From: Capra hircus | Lineage: Eukaryota; Chordata; Mammalia; Artiodactyla; Bovidae | DNA: 64,000 bases | Direction: 5' to 3' | Assembly (NCBI RefSeq): GCF_001704415.2 | Contig: NC_030822.1 | Span: 51,887,345 to 51,951,344, forward strand | Shown here: one piece after another, positions 10,905 to 21,630 of the stretch | Layout: each line of letters starts with the position of its first letter | Position numbering within the stretch: position 1 is the stretch's first letter | Made by a program: the position numbers and the translations under genes | The notes under the pieces: generated by a model | Told to the model about the DNA's origin: nothing | The model's database searches: none | The model's input: only the letters and a program-made list of their open reading frames with translations

Positions 10905-11111
10905 CCAGTCTTCCCTGGTGGCTCAGGGGTAAATCATCTGCCTGCCAAACAGAAAATGAAGGTTTGATCCCCAGGTCAGGAAGATCACCTGGAGAAGGAA
11001 ATGGCAACCACTTCAGTGGGTTTGGGAAATCCCATGAATTGAGGAACCTGCCGAGCTATAGTCCAAGAGGTCACAAGCATCAGACACCACTTGGCAACTA
11101 AACAACAACAA
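10905..11111 (+). mobile_element. Bov-tA SINE
   Basis: CTTCCCTGGTGGCTCAGG head to AACTAAACAACAACAA tail. Perfect 11-bp duplication ATGCCAGTGTC at 10894-10904 and 11112-11122. The body is diverged, pointing to an older insertion. Confidence 0.95.
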
Positions 11112-11149
11112 ATGCCAGTGTCTCAATAAAAATTTTTAATAAGTGAATG

Positions 11150-11390
11150 AAAACCCCCAAATTTAAAGGTCAACAAAAAAGTCCATGATTTTAATAAGGT
11201 CGGTGGATTTTACCAGTGTGATTTTCCTAGCTTTGAAATTGTATACAGGTATGTAAAGTATTAGCATTAAGGATAACTGGGTGAAGTGTACGTGGCAGCT
11301 CCTTGTACTATTTTTGTAACGTCCTATAAATTCATAATTATTACAAACTAAAAAGTCTTTTTAAAAGTCACAGGGTTTTCCAAAACCTCA
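11150..11390 (+). mobile_element. L1M-type 3' untranslated fragment
   Basis: Text such as GTATTAGCATTAAGGATAACTGGGTGAAG, TTGTACTATTTTTGTAACGT and ATAATTATTACAAAC follows the old L1M 3' end in sense. Confidence 0.6.
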
Positions 11391-11642
11391 AGGATGTGTG
11401 GTTGTGATTTGCTTCAAATCTATCTCCTGATCTTTCACCCTATTCTCTAGAGATATCAACAATCCACACACTATCTGCTGAGTACAATTAATCACATAAT
11501 TATTATACAATTACTTTTCTATTATTAATAAAATGTACTTCATTCTTTGCTTAATTTCTCAATAGCCTCCAAAGTACTCTTACAATAAATATTTACTTTT
11601 TAAGCAAAGCATACTAAAATGACTGGGGTACTTGGGGATGTT
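11391..11642. other. AT-rich unique sequence
   Basis: No feature recognised. Confidence 0.4.
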
Positions 11643-11655
11643 GAGGACAATTCTT

Positions 11656-12015
11656 TTCTTTCTTAGATTTTTTATTTATTTACTAATTTTTTATGGATGC
11701 TCTGGGTCTTCGCTGCTATGCATGGGCTTTCTCTAGCTGTGGAGAGTGGGAGCTACCCTCTGGTTGCAGCACGCAGGCTTCTCAGTGTGGTGGCTTCTCT
11801 TGTCGTGGAGCCAGGGCTCTAGGGCATGCAGGCTTCAGCAGTTACTGCACATGGACTCAGTAGTTGCAACTCGAGGGCTGTAGAGCGCAGGCTCAGGAGT
11901 TATGGGGCGCGGGCTTAATTGCCCCATAGCATATGAGATCTTCCTGGACCAGGGATGATCCAGTGTCCCCTGCATTGCAAGGCAGATTCTTAACCACTGG
12001 ACCACAGAGAAGTCA
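11656..12015 (-). mobile_element. CHR-type SINE, long form
   Basis: About 350-bp antisense cetartiodactyl SINE with the GGGCTTTCTCTAGCTGTGG and GGCTTCTCAGTGTGGTGGC repeats of the long form, ending at the head GGACCACAGAGAAGTC. Duplication GAGGACAATTCTT (11643-11655) / GAGGACAACTCTT (12016-12028), 12 of 13. It supplies the end of a 295-codon spurious frame. Confidence 0.92.
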
Positions 12016-12079
12016 GAGGACAACTCTTGAGATAATGGGGACAGTATCACAAATTCAGAACTCTTGCTGTCTTTATGTG

Positions 12080-12215
12080 CCTGTAGACACCACTGGTTCT
12101 CAGTGACATCACAGTCACCCAGGGAGCTTCTAAAACTCACAGTGCCTGGGCAGCATCCTATTCCCATTAAAATGAGAATTTCTGGGGTGGAGCATGGGTG
12201 ATTCCAACCAATGGC
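12080..12215 (+). mobile_element. MER5-type fragment
   Basis: CACCACTGGTTCTCAGTGAC, CACCCAGGGAGCTTCTAAAA and GAGAATTTCTGGGGTGG match parts of MER5 in order, with gaps. Confidence 0.5.
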
Positions 12216-13439
12216 ATAGGCTCTAAGTGGAGGCTGGCCCCAAAGAGGACGTGGATGCAGCTGTGGGCCCTTCGCAGGTGGCAAGCACCTCTGGAGCCCT
12301 TTCTGGACTGCTGCCTCTAAATTCAGCTCCCTGAGATCTACAGCCCTATTCAGGGAGAGTGGCCTCTGACCTCTTCTCTTCTTTTTCTCATTCCTCAGAG
12401 CCAAGGCCTGGGAGCAAGCAGGACTCACGGCGGCTAGCCTTCCAATGGAGGCTTTTGTTTTGTCTCCCTGCTCTTCAAAGGCGCAGGTACCTTCTTGTCC
12501 ATTTGGCTGAAAGACTCCCTTCAAAGCCCATTGGCCTTTCACACGGTTTGGATGGCCCTCCATGTTCCCTGGAAGCTCCCCAGGCCTGACTGGCTCATTT
12601 ACAATTTCTGCCCAGGTCAGCATCCTTTCTCGGGAGGGTCTGCCAGGACCGTACTGGTCTTCTAACAGAGTGAAGGGTCCACCCTGAGGACCCCTTGTGC
12701 TGGAGAAAAAACAGGCCAGCACCCAGCTCTGGGCCAGAACTCCAGGCTGGGGGCTTGGTGGGATCCCGTCTGCTCATGGCACGGATGCAGGATCCCTTTG
12801 ATTCACTGCTGATCTTCTGCGTGCCACTGACGGGGCAATTTTTTCAGGTCAGGATTCTCCTGGTCTAGAGAGAGGGGAGCAAGGACATGGTGCCTGGCAG
12901 CTCACAGACTACAACCACTACCATCCAGCAGCTGGGGACGGGGACACAGGAGGTGTCCAGCACAGACAGTCTGCCACTGCTGCCTAGGACCAGAGTAAAG
13001 TGTCTGTGTCTCTAGATAGCCTTTCACTCTGACTGGGCTGTGCAGGCCCCCTGGAAGCCCCATCAGAGATGGCCTACTTAGCTAGCGAGGCCTGGCTGGC
13101 TGCCATGTAAGCAAAGGCTTCTAACAAGCTGTGGTCTCCACAGACTCACCTGAGACGCTAAACATCTTCGCTCCAAGGACACCTTCCCTGTCTGTACCCA
13201 GGCGCGTGCGCTCACTCCAGGCCCCTCCTCCCTCCCACTCTCCTTCTCTTTCTTGGCATAGATTTGCCGGTCAAACTGAGAAATAAAGGCCTCAGATGTT
13301 CAATGTGCTAAACTTTATGACTGTTTTGAACAGAAATGTGAACCTTCCTGTGGATGAATCTGGTGACCCAAAGTGAAGCCAAGGCAGTTTTAAATCTTGA
13401 GCTTGGCCACTGTAATTGCCAAAGTTTATTTAGCCTGGA
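12216..13439. other. unique sequence, no gene seen
   Basis: GC-balanced non-repetitive DNA. Overlapping open frames at 11835-12777 on the minus strand have no motif support. Confidence 0.45.
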
Positions 13440-13600
13440 TGTCAGTCCTGCATTTTGCACATTAAAGTCTCCCAATCCACTAATAGGTACTATTATTTCT
13501 TGTGCCCATTTTACAGATGAGGAAGTTGAGATCCTGACATGGCAAACATTGAGCTGAGTTAAGAGGCTACCTGTTTCATCACTGTGTTCTTCTGTGTAAC
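13440..13600 (-). mobile_element. MIR SINE fragment
   Basis: CATTTTACAGATGAGGAAGTTGAG is the diagnostic antisense MIR core, preceded by CTAATAGGTACTATTATTTC. Confidence 0.75.
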
Positions 13601-14049
13601 CTCCAGAGTCTAACACTCTAAGATCAGTCACAATGCCTAAGGAAGTCAGCAGAGCCTGGCTCCCTGAGGGATGGATGGGGAGCAGGGCCTCTAGAGCAGG
13701 GGACTGGGGAAGAGGTGCCTTGGCCACGGTCTTCTTGACTTGTTGGGTGAAAAGTACCTGGTGGACAGAGCCCTGGTTTGAATCAGAGGTAGGATATATA
13801 GGCCTAGTCCTTTGAGGCCTGACACTTGGGGAATGTCCAAGATGGGGTGGCCCAATTTCTATTCAAATCTGACATAGGCTGGGGAGAGGGAGAGCATTGG
13901 AGGGGGTGGCAGGTGAAGCAGAGCAGAGATGCCCCCACTCTGATCCCTCCAAAGGGAAAAGCTCTTGAATTGGTTAATTGCACTTAGGGGAGGCATCTTG
14001 ACAGCGTCTTTCTCTTACCCTTCTTCTATATCTTCTTATCCCATTTCCA
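13601..14049. other. unique sequence
   Basis: No gene or repeat recognised. Confidence 0.45.
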
Positions 14050-14195
14050 CTCACTGCTAGGTGACTTTGGGCAATTTCTATTCCTCGGTTTTTTCATCTG
14101 TAAAATGGAGATAATAACAGTCCCCAGAACTCCTGACAGTGTTAGATAGGAGCAGAAGTAAGCCTCTTTTGGGACCTGAATAACTAACAAGTTCT
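14050..14195 (+). mobile_element. MIR SINE fragment
   Basis: GCTAGGTGACTTTGGGCAAT and TTCATCTGTAAAATGGAGAT are sense MIR core sequences. Confidence 0.8.
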
Positions 14196-14325
14196 TTTTC
14201 CTCAGGAGATGCTGTGGTTAGATAAAAGAGCTTCTTGACTGTAAGACACATGAGAATATTCTATAGAGAAAAGCAGTAGCACCTTCTTCCCTAGCGTATT
14301 GTCTGAACTGCTCTGACTGAGGTGA

Positions 14326-14480
14326 AAAACAATAATAAACATTGTTTGAGTACCTACTGGGCACTTTTAAGAGCATCACTTCATTCAGTCCTTATGTCAG
14401 CTCTCAAGAGTACTTCCTTTTCCAGAGGAGGATGCCAGGGCTCAGAGGTTAAGTACCTTGCCCTTGATTTCATCCGAGCC
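14326..14480 (-). mobile_element. MIR SINE fragment
   Basis: GAGTACCTACTGGGCACTTTTAAGAGC through GGGCTCAGAGGTTAAGTACC is MIR antisense. Its neighbour at 14050-14195 lies in the opposite orientation. Confidence 0.78.
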
Positions 14481-14589
14481 TCCATGCCATAGCCTCCACC
14501 AGCAACAGAATATGGACTGATCATATGACCTTCGGATAAACCTTGTAGCTCAAGGAGTCTCACTTGGGCTTGCTCGAGCCATCAGCCAA

Positions 14590-14880
14590 ACAGAGATCAG
14601 AAAATCATCGTGCGAAGAGTTTCTCTTCTCTTGCAGTAATAAATTCTCCCGACATTAGCAGGAGCTGGGGGCCGGGCAGCTCAGGACGCTGACTGACAGC
14701 TCTCAAGCAGAGCTGGCAGAGGACAGAGCGGGAATGGCATCCGAGTGCATGGCCGTGGGCAGGGTGATTGCTGGGCTCCCGTGAGAACAGGCGGTCCATG
14801 AGGCTTTGACTCACACTTTGTAAATTGGTTTCATGCATGGGCTATCAATAGGGGCCTGGCTAGATAATAGGATTTTCCAA
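14590..14880. promoter_or_regulatory. possible conserved non-coding block
   Basis: Repeat-free; retains CpGs (ATCGTGCG, CTCCCGAC, GGGCCGGGC, GGACGCTG, GAGCGGG, ATCCGAG, GGCCGTG, CTCCCGTG, GGCGGTCC) together with an AT-rich end (TTTGTAAATTGGTTTCATGC). Function inferred from composition only. Confidence 0.28.
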
Positions 14881-15530
14881 CACACTTCTTCCCCCCTTCT
14901 CCTCTGCAGCTGTCCAAATCTCCATGCAGAGCACCTGGAGGGGATGTGATGTGCTTGGCAGGGCACGCCCGGGGTCAGGCTCCACAGCTCTGGCCCAGGT
15001 GACGCGGATCTAAGAGGCCATGGTTCAGAGCAGCCTCGGAGAGAGGCTTATGTGCTTCATAATTGGGGGTTGGAGGCAGCGTCTCGGGCAGCCCCTGCCT
15101 GGCAGGCTATAAATTTAGGCGCTGTCAGCCACCCCTGTCCATTATGGGGGAGGGTCCTCAAGAAGTGCCAATGGGCCACAGTGACTGTTCATGGCTTGGC
15201 TGAATGGTTCCACCAGCCTCGACTGCCCACAGCCAGTCTCTGCCATGTACAATCTGATTCCTGACTGATCAGAACCCAGAAACCCAAGCATCCCAAATGT
15301 AACCATTCCCTAGAGGCAGAGTCTGGGGAACGTGGATTATTGGGCATGCACTCTCAGGAGAGATGGGGTGAGGGAACAAAGCCAGGATGTGGTCTGGGCT
15401 GAGGCCAGCTTCAGCCTGGTCCTCCTGGGAGCCCAGGAGCATCGTGAAGTCAGACTCACTCTGCGGCATGGGGGCTGGTCTTTTGTGCGCTTATGCCAAT
15501 CAGTGATTGACCGTTGGCTTAAGGCTGCCC
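14881..15530. other. unique sequence with TATA-like motif
   Basis: GGCTATAAATTTAGGCGC at about 15104-15121 is TATA-box-like and is followed by CCATTATGGG at 15139-15148, one base from a CArG box. No transcript evidence. Otherwise unassigned. Confidence 0.3.
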
Positions 15531-15539
15531 TCTGGGGTC

Positions 15540-15749
15540 GTGTGAAGTCACATTGTGTCCAACTCTGCAACCCCACGGACTGTAGCCCGCCAGGCTCCTC
15601 TGTCCATGAGTTTCTCCAGGCAAGAATACTCAAGTGGGTTGCCATGCCCTCCTCCAGGTGGGCTTCCCAACCCGGAGATTAAACCCATGTCTCTTGCATC
15701 TCCTGCATTGTCAGTGGGTACTTTACTAGCCCTACCAGGGAAGCCTCAG
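15540..15749 (-). mobile_element. Bov-tA SINE
   Basis: Full antisense copy, AAGTCACATTGTGTCCAACT at the tail side to CCTACCAGGGAAGCC at the head. Nine-bp duplication TCTGGGGTC at 15531-15539 and 15750-15758. Confidence 0.94.
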
Positions 15750-15758
15750 TCTGGGGTC

Positions 15759-16254
15759 AGGTGGCTTCTATTCAGCTGAGACCACCTCTCTGGAGAAGAG
15801 GATTGGGAATGAGCTTTAGTGGCAAATGGTCACAGCAGCCGGGGGATGGGTGCACCGGACTAGCCGTGGGGGATCTGGGCAGAGCACCAAGAGCATCACT
15901 GCACCGCCCCCATGGGGTTTAGCCAGGACACAACTCAGCCAGAGCCCCATCAAGAGCCAGCCTGGTGATTCTGATTTCTAGACAGCCAGAGGGCCGAGGA
16001 GCCAGACGGCACTGAAGTGAGCAATGTCTGCGACTGCCTAGCCGTCACCTCCAACACCCAGACTCTGAAACTGCAAAGGCACAGTTCATGCATTTGCCTT
16101 CTGATCTCTTGCCAGCAGGGACAGAGTTCTGCAGGTTCCATCAAGGGCAGTGCTGGGGGCTTCTCCCAGGCTCCCTGAATCCAGGGCCATCCCATCTGCA
16201 CTCAGGACACCTACCAGAGCTGCTCTGTGACGATCTGAAGCCTCCTCCCCTGGA
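15759..16254. other. unique sequence
   Basis: No gene or repeat recognised. Confidence 0.45.
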
Positions 16255-16850
16255 GCCTTTAATATAAGTTTGCTGCCGAAACACAAATATCCGCCTCCGA
16301 TGCGGAAGAGAAATTAAATTAGGAACAATCTTAATTCTTTCTGGCAGAGGGAAGCGAGCGAGAGCTGTCAGTTCCCCAATGATGTATTGTTAAGGAAATC
16401 CAGGTTTAAAGGTATTTCATAAGTTTGCCTTTGCCTGCTAATAAAGAGAGTCAGCTAACGGAATCCGATCACCGGGTGAGATCGTAATGAGATAATATGG
16501 TGTACTCCACAGAGACCCAGCCGGCTCCTTGAAATTCCTCCGAGAGACTTTCTGAAGTGCCACATTGTGACGAGCAGGGGAGAGTAAGAGGGAAAGAGAG
16601 AAGGGAAAATGGGCATAATTAGCCAAGCAGATTAGGCGATTCAACAAAGATCATACAGTCTCAGCAGGCAGAGGAGCTGCGGTATTTATCAACATACCTC
16701 GCCTTTGCCTCTCGGTCTCCAGACCTTTCTGTTTCCTCAGTGAGATAAACAAGCCCAGAGCCATCTTCCTGGAATAGGCAGAGATTGAAGGCCTTATCGT
16801 GAGCAAATAAGCAGATTTTCCTGGGGTCCTCAGCAGCTGGCTGGCAGTGG
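16255..16850. promoter_or_regulatory. candidate conserved enhancer, CpG-retaining
   Basis: About 600 bp without any recognisable repeat. By eye there are about 13 CpGs in 16261-16570 although the stretch is AT-rich, against strong CpG loss in most of the window. Homeodomain-like TTAAATTAGG and TTAATTC, SOX-like ACAATC and a GATA-type AGATAA occur. No long reading frame. This is the best candidate regulatory element here; conservation and activity are inferred. Confidence 0.4.
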
Positions 16851-17094
16851 GTCTCCCCCAAGCCCACAGGTCTTGGGGAAAGGGACTGTGTTCAAAAGAA
16901 GCCTTGCCCCAGGACTGAGATCACTCTGGTGGGTATCCAGCTTTGGGGTCAGGGCTCCAGTCTGGTTACCAGCTGTGTGCTTGGTACTCAGGTTGGGCGG
17001 GTTGCAGTGGGACTTAGGATCAACTTTGATGGTATTTGGCCCCTGCCCTGATTGTCCCAGGGCTGTGCTGGTTATTTGGGCTACGATCTGGGGA
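16851..17094. other. unique sequence
   Basis: No gene or repeat recognised. Confidence 0.4.
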
Positions 17095-17306
17095 GGCCTT
17101 GGGATTCCCAGGTGGTGCTAGTAGTAAAGAACCCACCTGCCCATGCAGGAGACATAAGGAACACTGGTTCAATCCCTGGGTCGGGAAGATCCCCTGGAAG
17201 AGGGCATGGCAAGCCATTCCAGTTTTCCTGCATGGAGAATCCCATGGACAAGAGGAGCCTTGTGGGCTATAGTCCACAGGGTCGCAGGGAGTCAGACAAG
17301 ACTGAA
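17095..17306 (+). mobile_element. Bov-tA SINE
   Basis: GGGATTCCCAGGTGGTGCTAG head, GGTTCAATCCC B box and CAGACAAGACTGAAGCAC end; the tail is replaced by a CA microsatellite. Confidence 0.93.
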
Positions 17307-17307
17307 G

Positions 17308-17338
<31 letters not shown>

Positions 17339-17341
17339 ACG
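17307..17341. repeat. (CA)n microsatellite at SINE tail
   Basis: CA run with one CTCA interruption, grown from the end of the Bov-tA copy. Confidence 0.93.
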
Positions 17342-17349
17342 TGCTGGGA

Positions 17350-18769
17350 AGGGCTCATTCTGTGCATGCACGCACCTGTGTGAGAAACCTGTCTGGGTGC
17401 ACACAGTCAACCTGTTTGGTAAACCAGAAAAGAAGACCCCACCACCACCACTCAAAGAAATGGGATTCAGGGCTTAACGCAGTAAAAAACTTCGAAGCTC
17501 TTGTTTACTATTTAAGCCAGCTCAGCCCCTGTACCCACTCTGACCTCAGGCCCAGTCACATAGGGATAGACAGCTTTTGGGGGCTTTGGAAAACTGATGA
17601 AAGTTATGCAAACTCTTTCCAGAAAAAGTACAGATGTACCCACACATGTCCAAGTTGTGGTGCAGTTTCATGGGGATACAGATCTCGACCATGAACCCCA
17701 GATTTCAAAACTCTGAAGAAGGGGTGGTATTGAAGGGATGGTCTGCTTTGTTAGCTGATCCTGGGTGGATCCCATGGAGACGTTGCCTGGGCAGACGATC
17801 ATCCAGAAATTGACCAGCCCCTGGAAACAGGAGGGCTCTAGAGCGGGCTTTAGGTTTTATTTCCTGTGCTCTCCTGGTTGTGTTTTCAGGCCTCTGGGTT
17901 TCTGAGGGAAAGGAAAGTGAGAGGCCGGCAGGTTAGGCCTTAGGGACCCCAAGAGAGGAGAGAAGCCAGGATCCACAGGGAGCCTGTGCAACTGCCTCCT
18001 GCCTTGTGGGATCTTTGTCACCTCTGCTCCGTGCCCCAGGTGTCCCAGCAGAGGATCTCTTGGGGAAAAGGGGATTTCGTGCTGGCTTCGGAAGACAGCA
18101 GAGCAGGCTGGCTGGGGAGCCTGGGTGCCCTGCTACAGCCAGGCTGGAGAGAGAGCCCCAAGGGACAGAGCAGTGGGGGCTGCCCCAGAAAGGAAGAGAA
18201 GGAACTGAGGCCCCGGGGCTGTGAGGGAGGGACAGGAGCCACATGAGCGCTGTTCGCAGAAGATGCGGGGCCAGGAAGGATTCCGAGATCCGAAGAAAGC
18301 TCTTTTCTGCAGGACTCCCCACTTTTTTTCTGGTTGCATCTGAGTACCCCCAACTTCCCCACACCCTCCCCTCACTGCCCCCAGCCCCCTCAGAGTGTGT
18401 GATGGATGTTCTGTCAAGGAGGGAGGGTTCGATCTGGATTTCCAATCTCCTCTGGATGCACCACCGCCAAAATACAATACGCAATTACAGGGGCACGATA
18501 CATCAGTGACCACTGAGGAAAGAAACCCTATCTGGACAGCAACGCCAATGGCTGGCATCTAACTGCATGACCACAGTCAGCCCAGAACCCCTGGGCTCTC
18601 TCGCAGGGAGCCAGCAGCCTCCCAACAACCCAGCACACCTCTCAAGCCCTAGCCTCATCTTGTCTTCAGCCGCCAGCACTCATGTGGCTCCTGTGTCCGG
18701 GCTCTGCACAAAGGCGGCAGAGCATCATGGCAGGGGCCCTGGGATCAGAGGGGCCCAGGCCCGTTCACT
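17350..18769. other. unique GC-rich sequence, no gene seen
   Basis: Overlapping frames of 60-180 codons on both strands around 17950-18560 conflict with each other and show no domain. No exon supported. Confidence 0.45.
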
Positions 18770-18895
18770 CACTCATCCACTGACTGGCACTTTTGGAGCA
18801 TCCCTCACCTGCCAGGTGCTGTTCTAGGCTGCGGGGTGTAGCAGTGAACAGGACTGACCGCCCAGGGAGTGGACATTCTAAGGAGGACCCTGAGG
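18770..18895 (-). mobile_element. L2 3'-end fragment
   Basis: CTCATCCACTGACTGGCACT...CACCTGCCAGGTGCTGTTCTAGG...GTAGCAGTGAACAGGAC is the antisense L2 terminus. Confidence 0.78.
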
Positions 18896-19167
18896 TGTGG
18901 ATTCCTGGGTGGATACTGCTCTCCCCACCACATGAGCTCCCTAGCCACACCCTCTTGCAGAGCGATAGGGCAGATTCCTTCAAAATGGTCTGGGGGCAGC
19001 TTCAGGGCCCTCAGACCCTGCCCTCCCACCTCCCACCTCCTTGAGTTAAGAAGGCAGATGTCAGGATCCATTTTTCTCTCTTCCTATCTCCTGCGGTTCC
19101 AGGCCTGGCCCTGGCAGGGTTCTGTGAGTACTCTAGAGTAAAGCGCTTCCCTTCTCTGCTCCTGGTT
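18896..19167. other. unique sequence
   Basis: No feature recognised. Confidence 0.4.
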
Positions 19168-19179
19168 ATTCTCAATGAT

Positions 19180-19408
19180 GCATGCATGACTACGTGATCA
19201 GTCACTTCAGTCATGTCCAACTCTTTGCAACCCTATGGACGACAGCCCAACAGGTTCCTCTGTCCATGGGATTCTCCAGACAAGAATACTGGAGAGGGTT
19301 GCTATGCCCTCCTCCAGGGGATCTTCCCAACCCACGGGCTGAACCCAAGTCTTCTACGTTTCCTGCATTGCAGGCAGATTCTTTACTGCTTAGCCACTGG
19401 AGAAGCCC
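19180..19408 (-). mobile_element. Bov-tA SINE
   Basis: Antisense copy from GATCAGTCACTTCAGTCATG to TTAGCCACTGGAGAAGCC. Probable duplication ATTCTCAATGAT (19168-19179) / ATTCTCAACTAT (19409-19420), 10 of 12. Confidence 0.93.
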
Positions 19409-19420
19409 ATTCTCAACTAT

Positions 19421-19859
19421 AGGATGAGGCTAATGACACCTGCTCCAGGCACATCACAGGGATTTTGCTAGGATTGTGGAACCCACAGTGGGTCCAGATA
19501 GAGAACAGGCCTCAGGAGTCACTGAGCCCAAAGCCCTCTTTCCACAGAAGAGGAAACTGAGGTTCCGAGTGGTACCTAGAAAGAGAGTCTGAGAAAGCTC
19601 TTGGTGACTGGAAAGCTCTCTATAGATACAGGAATTGTTATATTATTGTGGTTATTTTCCCTCGGAGCACACTGGCTGGTCTCTCACGGCCTTAGCAGGG
19701 AAGGGAGGCACAAGAGTAGAGTCCTTCCCTGCAGGTCCCCGAGCCCTTCATTTGTCCTTAAAGACCTCACTGGCCCCAAGCCTCATATGGCTCCCTCTGC
19801 CGTGGCTGCCCAGCCCCACTAAGAGGAAGGAAGCTGTTTATTGCTTTCTTGCGTGGTGG
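19421..19859. other. unique sequence with short MIR-like trace
   Basis: CCACAGAAGAGGAAACTGAGG at about 19543-19563 resembles antisense MIR; the rest is unassigned. Confidence 0.4.
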
Positions 19860-20400
19860 GGGAGGCTGGAGTTATAGGCTAATTAAACCACAGACAGATT
19901 CCTCAGCAGTTGGCTGGGACCATAAGTGCTGTTACAACAGTGAAAGGCCAGAGATGACAGATGGAGTGTTTTCAAGACTATGTCACCGTCGCCCCCGAAC
20001 ACGGCTTCTACTCCACCCCTCGGCTTCGGGGCCGTGCTCCATGGGGCGACTGCTCTGTGTCAGGGAAGTGTGTAGACAACGAGGGGAAAAGGCAAGAACA
20101 AAGAAGAACAAAGCCGGCTCAGTCTAAACACAAAAGCAAGAAATAGCAAACTGACCCACACCATGGTCTCCTCGGAAGTATATAAATTGTCCAAGAAACT
20201 TCTCAATGAAAGACTTGGAGAGTCCTTCCCAAAGTCTAACTGAGATCACCCGTGTGCCAAGATAGCGAAGGGACAGGGGAAAGGAAAACGATGACTGAGC
20301 CACGGGACAGAAGCAGGGAGGTGGGAGAGGGATGGACAAGGACCACACTGCGGCAGACTGCTGACCTCTAGACGGGTGTTCCTCTTTGTGCACCAGTCAA
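19860..20400. other. unique block containing a CpG-rich inverted repeat
   Basis: Non-repetitive. Positions 19988-20050 form a nested inverted repeat (see next entry). An open plus-strand frame of 61 codons (19961-20146) ends in a lysine/arginine-rich tail (QRRTKPAQSKHKSKK) but matches no protein I recognise. Confidence 0.35.
19988..20050. repeat. nested inverted repeat (hairpin-forming)
   Basis: Outer arms GTCGCCCC (19988-19995) and GGGGCGAC (20043-20050) are perfectly complementary; inner arms CACGGC (20000-20005) and GCCGTG (20031-20036) also pair. The 63-bp unit is CpG-rich. Either DNA strand or an RNA could fold; no known RNA family recognised. Confidence 0.6.
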
Positions 20401-20558
20401 CAGAGAGGATTATACCTTTGTCCTTCCTTCCTCCCGCCTCTTCCAGGAAGTTGAGTTAGATGAGATATAGCCAAAATCTGGACTTAACTTTGGTTTCCAT
20501 GCTACCCACAATCACTGAGGGGGAAGGAGGAGGGTGACGAATTAATGACCTCATAATT
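20401..20558. other. unique sequence
   Basis: Target region of the following L1 insertion; TT/AAAA at 20558-20563 matches the L1 endonuclease site. Confidence 0.5.
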
Positions 20559-20572
20559 TAAAATGACCTGTA

Positions 20573-21386
20573 AAGTGTGGAGATTCCTTAAAAAATTGCT
20601 AATAGAACTGCCATATGACCCAGCAATCCCACTGCTGGGCATACACACCGAGGAAACCAGAATTGAAAGAGACACGTGTACCCCAATGTTCATCGCAGCA
20701 CTGTTTATAATAGCCAGGACATGGAAACAACCTAGATGTCCATCAGCAGATGAATGGATAAGAAAGCTGTGGTACATATACACAATGGAGTATTACTCAG
20801 CCGTTAAAAAGAATACATTTGAATCAGTTCTGATGAGATGGATGAAACTGGAGTCAATTATACAGAGTGAAGTAAGCCAGAGAAAAAACACCAATACAGT
20901 ATACTAACACATATATATGGAATTTAGAAAGATGGCAATGATGACCCTGTATGCAAGACAGCAAAAAAGACACAGATGTGTATAGCAGACTTTTGGACTC
21001 AGAGGGAGAGGGAGAGGGTGGGATGATTTGGGAGAATGGCATTGAAACATGTATACTATTATGTAAGAATCGAATCACCAGTCTATGTCCGATGCAGGAT
21101 ACAGCATGCTTGGGGCTGGTGCACGGGGATGACCCGGAGGGATGTTGTGGGAAGGGAGGTGGGAGGGGGGTTCATGTTTGGGATCGCATGTACACCCGTG
21201 GTGGATTCATGTCAATGTATGGCAAAACCAATACAGTATTATAAAGTAAAATAAAGTAAAAATAAAAAGTTTTAAAAAAGCAAGATATTGGAGCTAGGAA
21301 ATAAAGTACAGTAATAAATTTTATTTCTCTGAAAGCAATACATTTAACTATTTTGTAACAAAAATAAAAATAAAAATAAATAAAAA
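20573..21386 (+). mobile_element. L1 (artiodactyl), 5'-truncated, with probable 3' transduction
   Basis: Contains the last about 110 codons of ORF2 (20563-20907 open; ELPYDPAIPLLGI and AALFIIARTWKQP), then the artiodactyl L1 3' untranslated region with a G-rich patch (21005-21020, 21155-21175). A perfect 14-bp duplication TAAAATGACCTGTA lies at 20559-20572 and 21387-21400. The L1 body ends near 21280 in an A-rich tail; about 80 bp of non-L1 DNA and a second tail of AAAAT units follow inside the duplication. Immobile because 5'-truncated. Confidence 0.95.
21281..21358 (+). other. 3'-transduced segment
   Basis: Non-L1 DNA between the L1's own A-rich end (21261-21280, AATAAA at 21261-21266) and a second A-rich tail (21359-21390). 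It has AATAAA at 21300-21305 and 21313-21318. This is the layout expected when an L1 transcript read past its own signal at the source locus. Confidence 0.65.
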
Positions 21387-21454
21387 TAAAATGACCTGTA
21401 GGGAAGGAGTGTATCTGGGTGTGGAGTTTGCCAAGTTGCATTTGAGTTCCCTCC

Positions 21455-21630
21455 TCCCTGCCTCTTGAACAGTTCATTTAACCTTCTCTGGGCCTTTGGT
21501 TCCTCCACTGTAGTAAATACAACTAAATATTCCTGCCTTATGGGATGCTGTAAAGTTCAAGAGGGATCATGCATTTAATACCCCATGGTGCTTGGCAGAG
21601 TGAATTGTGATTATTCAGCCACTCATCAGA
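21455..21630 (+). mobile_element. MIR SINE fragment
   Basis: TTTAACCTTCTCTGGGCCTTTGGTTCC...CCTTATGGGATGCTGTAAAG...CATGGTGCTTGGCAGAGTG follows MIR in sense. Confidence 0.7.

Noticed and set aside
11835..12722. 295-codon open frame on the minus strand
   Set aside because: It runs out of unique DNA through a MER5-like piece into an antisense CHR SINE; no domain or splice logic supports it.
19961..20146. Small secreted basic protein (61 codons, Lys/Arg-rich tail)
   Set aside because: No signal peptide, no family match, and the frame crosses the CpG-rich hairpin; kept only as a note in the region entry.
20563..20907. 114-codon frame with clear reverse-transcriptase-protein C-terminus
   Set aside because: It is the tail of L1 ORF2 in a 5'-truncated insertion, not a gene.
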